In this document: positions 62,063 through 64,000 of the stretch, piece by piece | Layout: each line of letters starts with the position of its first letter | How positions within the stretch are numbered: position 1 is the stretch's first letter | Assembly (NCBI GenBank): GCA_028683385.1 | Contig: JAQUIJ010000009.1 | Span: 186,001-250,000, forward strand | Source of the DNA: Prolixibacteraceae bacterium | Lineage (GTDB): Bacteria > Bacteroidota > Bacteroidia > Bacteroidales > Prolixibacteraceae | Length of the DNA stretch: 64,000 bases | Direction: 5' to 3' | Made by a program: the position numbers and the translations under genes | The notes under the pieces: generated by a model | Told to the model about the DNA's origin: nothing | Database searches by the model: none | What the model saw: the letters and a program-made list of their open reading frames with translations, nothing else

Positions 62063-62359
62063 TTAATGATTCTCTGTTTCAGGAAAATATATCCGGCTTC
62101 CCTGGTTCCGTTTAAAAGATGGCACATACCTGATATAGCCATATTCGCTCAATTCTTTTACACACTTGTGATAAGTAGCCGGTGCTGAAATCTTTGCTAT
62201 ACGCATAATGTCATAACTGAATGCCGTCACCGGATTGATAAAACCCTGTTCCTGCCTGTATTGCAGCAATGCAGCATAGATACCAATATGTGTGATGCTA
62301 ATCCGGTAATCCTTTTCAATGGCAGAAAAGAAACCGGACAAAGGGTTCAGGGTTTCCAT
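62063..62359 (-). CDS. Winged-helix protein of the mobile element
   Basis: A 98-residue protein with a helix-turn-helix pattern (ITHIGIYAALLQYRQEQGF, FSYDIMRIAKISAPATYHKCVKELSEYGYIRY). This resembles replication-initiator or MarR-like winged helices often found in Bacteroidota conjugative elements. It probably regulates or assists element replication; this is inferred. It is 11 bp downstream of the DUF3945 gene and probably co-transcribed. Confidence 0.8.
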   Translation of the reverse strand: METLNPLSGFFSAIEKDYRISITHIGIYAALLQYRQEQGFINPVTAFSYDIMRIAKISAPATYHKCVKELSEYGYIRYVPSFKRNQGSRIYFPETENH

Positions 62360-62370
62360 TTTTTATCACT

Positions 62371-63525
62371 TTAGCTGATCGATTGCTTTTTCTGCTTTTT
62401 TTTCGCCGACTGAGGCAATGCCGGGCCATCGTCATCGTTACGTTGATTCTCCTTTTTGTTCTCCTGTTTTACAGAGCTGTTTTCACCTTCAGATTGTTTC
62501 TCCGCTTTGGACTGACTGTTGCCCAACCGCTGCATGTTGCTGTCATAAATAGTAATGGTTTTAAACTGAGGATTGGCTTCGATGTAATTTTTCTGTTCCA
62601 CCCCATCCCGGATGAACGTGACAGACTGCCGGTTGCCTTTTTTCAGGGAATCCAGCAGATTGGATTTGTGATCATCATGTCCCAACTCCTTTATCGGGTG
62701 TTTTGCCAGTACCTGATCAAGGTCAAAGCCGTAATTCTGGTGGTATTGTTTCAGCTTGTAATTTCCGTTATTGTCTGTCTGCTTAAAGTCCATCTGTACC
62801 CAGGCGTTGTACATTTGATTATCCTTATTGGTCAGGTCTTTATTGACAGCCCTGCCGCTCATAAGGTTGTAGGCTTCCTTCAGGGTAATGTTATTACCCT
62901 TGTTGATGTAAAAGGTCTGCTCCATGGTATCTGGAACGTTCTCCTTTTTTAAGCTCACCTTATAAGAGTTAAAGAAATACATATCACTCTGACTCGACTT
63001 GCTGAAATGCAGTTCCGAAGCGGTCCTGTCATTTCCATACTGGGCATTGTGTTTCAGAGTGAAATCCGGTGTTTGCTTGTTTAACTTTTCCTTTAAATCG
63101 TTCTCTAATCCTTCACCGAAGCCGGTGTACTTTACCTGATCACGCAGGTATTCAAAATTTTTCTGATTCATAACTTTTGAATTTTGATTGTTAATTAATT
63201 GTTGTACTTCCAATTGCTCATACCGTCTGGTTATCATCAGGCCTACATCAACGATGCCGTCCTTTTCTATCAATAGCATTTTATCTTTGAGTGCTTCCGC
63301 CATTGCCCTGTAAGCAGATCGAATTGCCAGGTAACTGTAAGTATCTATATCCGTTGACATTTCATGGCAGAACTCCTGCACATCATCTTGATAGAAGAAC
63401 GTGAATAGTTCCTCTCTGTCAACAGGCGCAGCACTATCAAAAAAGGCAACAAATTCCTGTCCTTCTTCACGTTTGCGTATTAGGTATTCAAGCAGGTATT
63501 GATAATCGTCACTCCTGATTTTCAT
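62371..63525 (-). CDS. DUF3945-type element protein, apparent fusion
   Basis: A 384-residue protein. From Met119 onward it is the familiar element protein (NQKNFEYLRDQVKYTGFGEG, then ITLKEAYNLMSGRAVNKDLTNKDNQ, AWVQMDFKQTDNNGNYKLKQYHQNYGFDL), with a Lys/Gln-rich tail. The first ~107 residues are a separate acidic, helical domain (MKIRSDDYQYLLEYLIRKR). The joint (about residues 108-118, QLINNQNSKV) is encoded by AT-rich DNA that looks like an intergenic spacer with a lost stop codon. Functions of both parts are unknown. Confidence 0.82.
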   Translation of the reverse strand: MKIRSDDYQYLLEYLIRKREEGQEFVAFFDSAAPVDREELFTFFYQDDVQEFCHEMSTDIDTYSYLAIRSAYRAMAEALKDKMLLIEKDGIVDVGLMITRRYEQLEVQQLINNQNSKVMNQKNFEYLRDQVKYTGFGEGLENDLKEKLNKQTPDFTLKHNAQYGNDRTASELHFSKSSQSDMYFFNSYKVSLKKENVPDTMEQTFYINKGNNITLKEAYNLMSGRAVNKDLTNKDNQMYNAWVQMDFKQTDNNGNYKLKQYHQNYGFDLDQVLAKHPIKELGHDDHKSNLLDSLKKGNRQSVTFIRDGVEQKNYIEANPQFKTITIYDSNMQRLGNSQSKAEKQSEGENSSVKQENKKENQRNDDDGPALPQSAKKKQKKQSIS

Positions 63526-63591
63526 GTTCAGATTTTTCGCGGAAACAAATACTGGTTAAGATCAATTGGTATAAATATGATGTCGTATTTC

Positions 63592-64000
63592 TTACTCCCT
63601 CTTTTCATTCCACAAGGACATTAAACCTGACTCAATCGGAACTGCCTTTGTGATTTTCCTGTCCTTTACATTCAGTTCCAGATGCCTGCCGCCGTTCTTC
63701 TCCATGAGCTGCACAGCAAGGTATTTCTGATCCGGTATGGTAAATTTGGGCAGTGCGAACACAAAGATGTGTTCCGAAAGCCCTTTTATCGTTGGGGTAT
63801 CATTCTGGACATAAAGGGGTATTATTTCGATTTCCTGAGTAGCGGTACGTTTGGCTTTCTTCCGGTCACGGATAAAGAAGCGTAACTGGTCAATATCATA
63901 GTTGATATTGGATTGGTTCTCCATTTTTACACGGTAATACATCACATTATCACGTATAAAAAGGCCGTCCAGCCGGAATCTCATTCCATATTTTTTATCT
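63592..64000 (-). CDS. traN: Conjugative transposon protein TraN (DUF4138), C-terminal part
   Basis: The frame is open to the right edge; at least 136 C-terminal residues are inside. Motifs are MRFRLDGLFIRDNVMYYRVKMENQSNINYDIDQLRFFIRD, RKKAKRTATQEIEIIPLY and HIFVFALPKFTIPDQKYLAVQLMEKNGGRHLEL, characteristic of TraN of CTnDOT-like elements, an outer-membrane-associated part of the mating channel. The upstream start and signal peptide are beyond the window. Gene order (TraN, DUF3945, winged helix) fits the end of a transfer operon. Confidence 0.88.
   Translation of the reverse strand, partial: DKKYGMRFRLDGLFIRDNVMYYRVKMENQSNINYDIDQLRFFIRDRKKAKRTATQEIEIIPLYVQNDTPTIKGLSEHIFVFALPKFTIPDQKYLAVQLMEKNGGRHLELNVKDRKITKAVPIESGLMSLWNEKRE

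Larger units (their letters stand above)
60256..64000. mobile_element. Left end of an integrative conjugative element at tRNA-Lys
   Basis: The region from the tRNA 3' end to the right edge carries a large serine recombinase, a 53-aa protein, a winged-helix protein, a DUF3945 protein and the end of TraN, all on the minus strand. This gene set is that of Bacteroidota conjugative transposons. The exact attachment core is not determined: the other end is outside the window. The T-arm or 3' end of the tRNA, or its terminator, is the likely site. Confidence 0.8.

Overview
The window is a chromosomal segment of a Bacteroidota bacterium, most likely from the Marinilabiliales/Prolixibacteraceae side of the phylum. 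This is an inference from gene content, not a measured phylogeny. Supporting signs are the Bacteroidota promoter box TAnnTTTG (in one case with TTTG 19 nt upstream), scarce Shine-Dalgarno sequences, two proteins with type IX secretion (T9SS) C-terminal sorting domains, stand-alone TonB-plug and PCMD-type exported proteins, and at the right edge an integrative conjugative element of the Bacteroides CTn type.

Left to right: 1-3.1 kb holds the tail of a YfcC-type permease, a secreted Arg/Asp/Tyr-rich protein, purC and phoH. 3.3-9.2 kb is a vitamin B12 acquisition operon: a cobalamin riboswitch, a large T9SS-sorted surface protein, a BtuB-like TonB receptor and a BtuG-like beta-propeller lipoprotein. 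9.2-15.9 kb carries two Lrp/AsnC regulators, a YbdG-type MscS channel, GNAT, ArfB, a Cys-cluster protein, two small exported proteins and a GntR regulator next to L-fucose isomerase (16-17.8 kb). 17.8-20.5 kb is gene-poor and full of MITE-like and hairpin repeats around a PCMD-type exported protein. 20.5-26.4 kb holds a barrel-less TonB plug protein, a DUF1398 protein, aroC, a SlyD-type isomerase, a second cobalamin riboswitch driving a tandem-DUF4465 T9SS cargo protein, and GtrA.

26.5-31.8 kb is a translesion-synthesis cassette: a short DnaE, DinB and a divergently transcribed XRE/S24 (LexA-like) self-cleaving repressor, with overlapping divergent promoters and a repeated candidate operator. 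32-40.5 kb has a ferredoxin-nitroreductase, a DUF819 permease, a repeat-containing exported protein, mutS2, a one-domain helicase-like protein with a broken DEAD box, and a membrane metallophosphoesterase. 40.7-48.9 kb is a sugar-oxidation cluster (two Gfo/Idh/MocA oxidoreductases, a zinc alcohol dehydrogenase, an SSS symporter, a double DUF1080 protein, a DUF6807 protein, a cupin) that fits a 3-keto-glycoside pathway. 49-50 kb has thiol redox genes. 50.9-56.9 kb is a sulfate activation operon (cysQ, SLC13 permease, cysD, cysNC), whose fused APS-kinase domain looks degenerate. 57-59.9 kb has wbpE-wbpD-wbpB for a diacetylated amino-uronic acid of surface polysaccharide.

At 60.2 kb a tRNA-Lys(TTT) gene marks the junction with an integrative conjugative element that runs off the right edge (serine recombinase, 53-aa protein, winged-helix protein, DUF3945 protein, TraN). 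The recombinase reading frame runs antisense into the tRNA and stops in its D-arm. Repeats are a theme of the window: at least two MITE-like families, a three-arm hairpin element, paired-hairpin elements inside two operons, and four GTCATT/AATGAC hairpins, all between genes.
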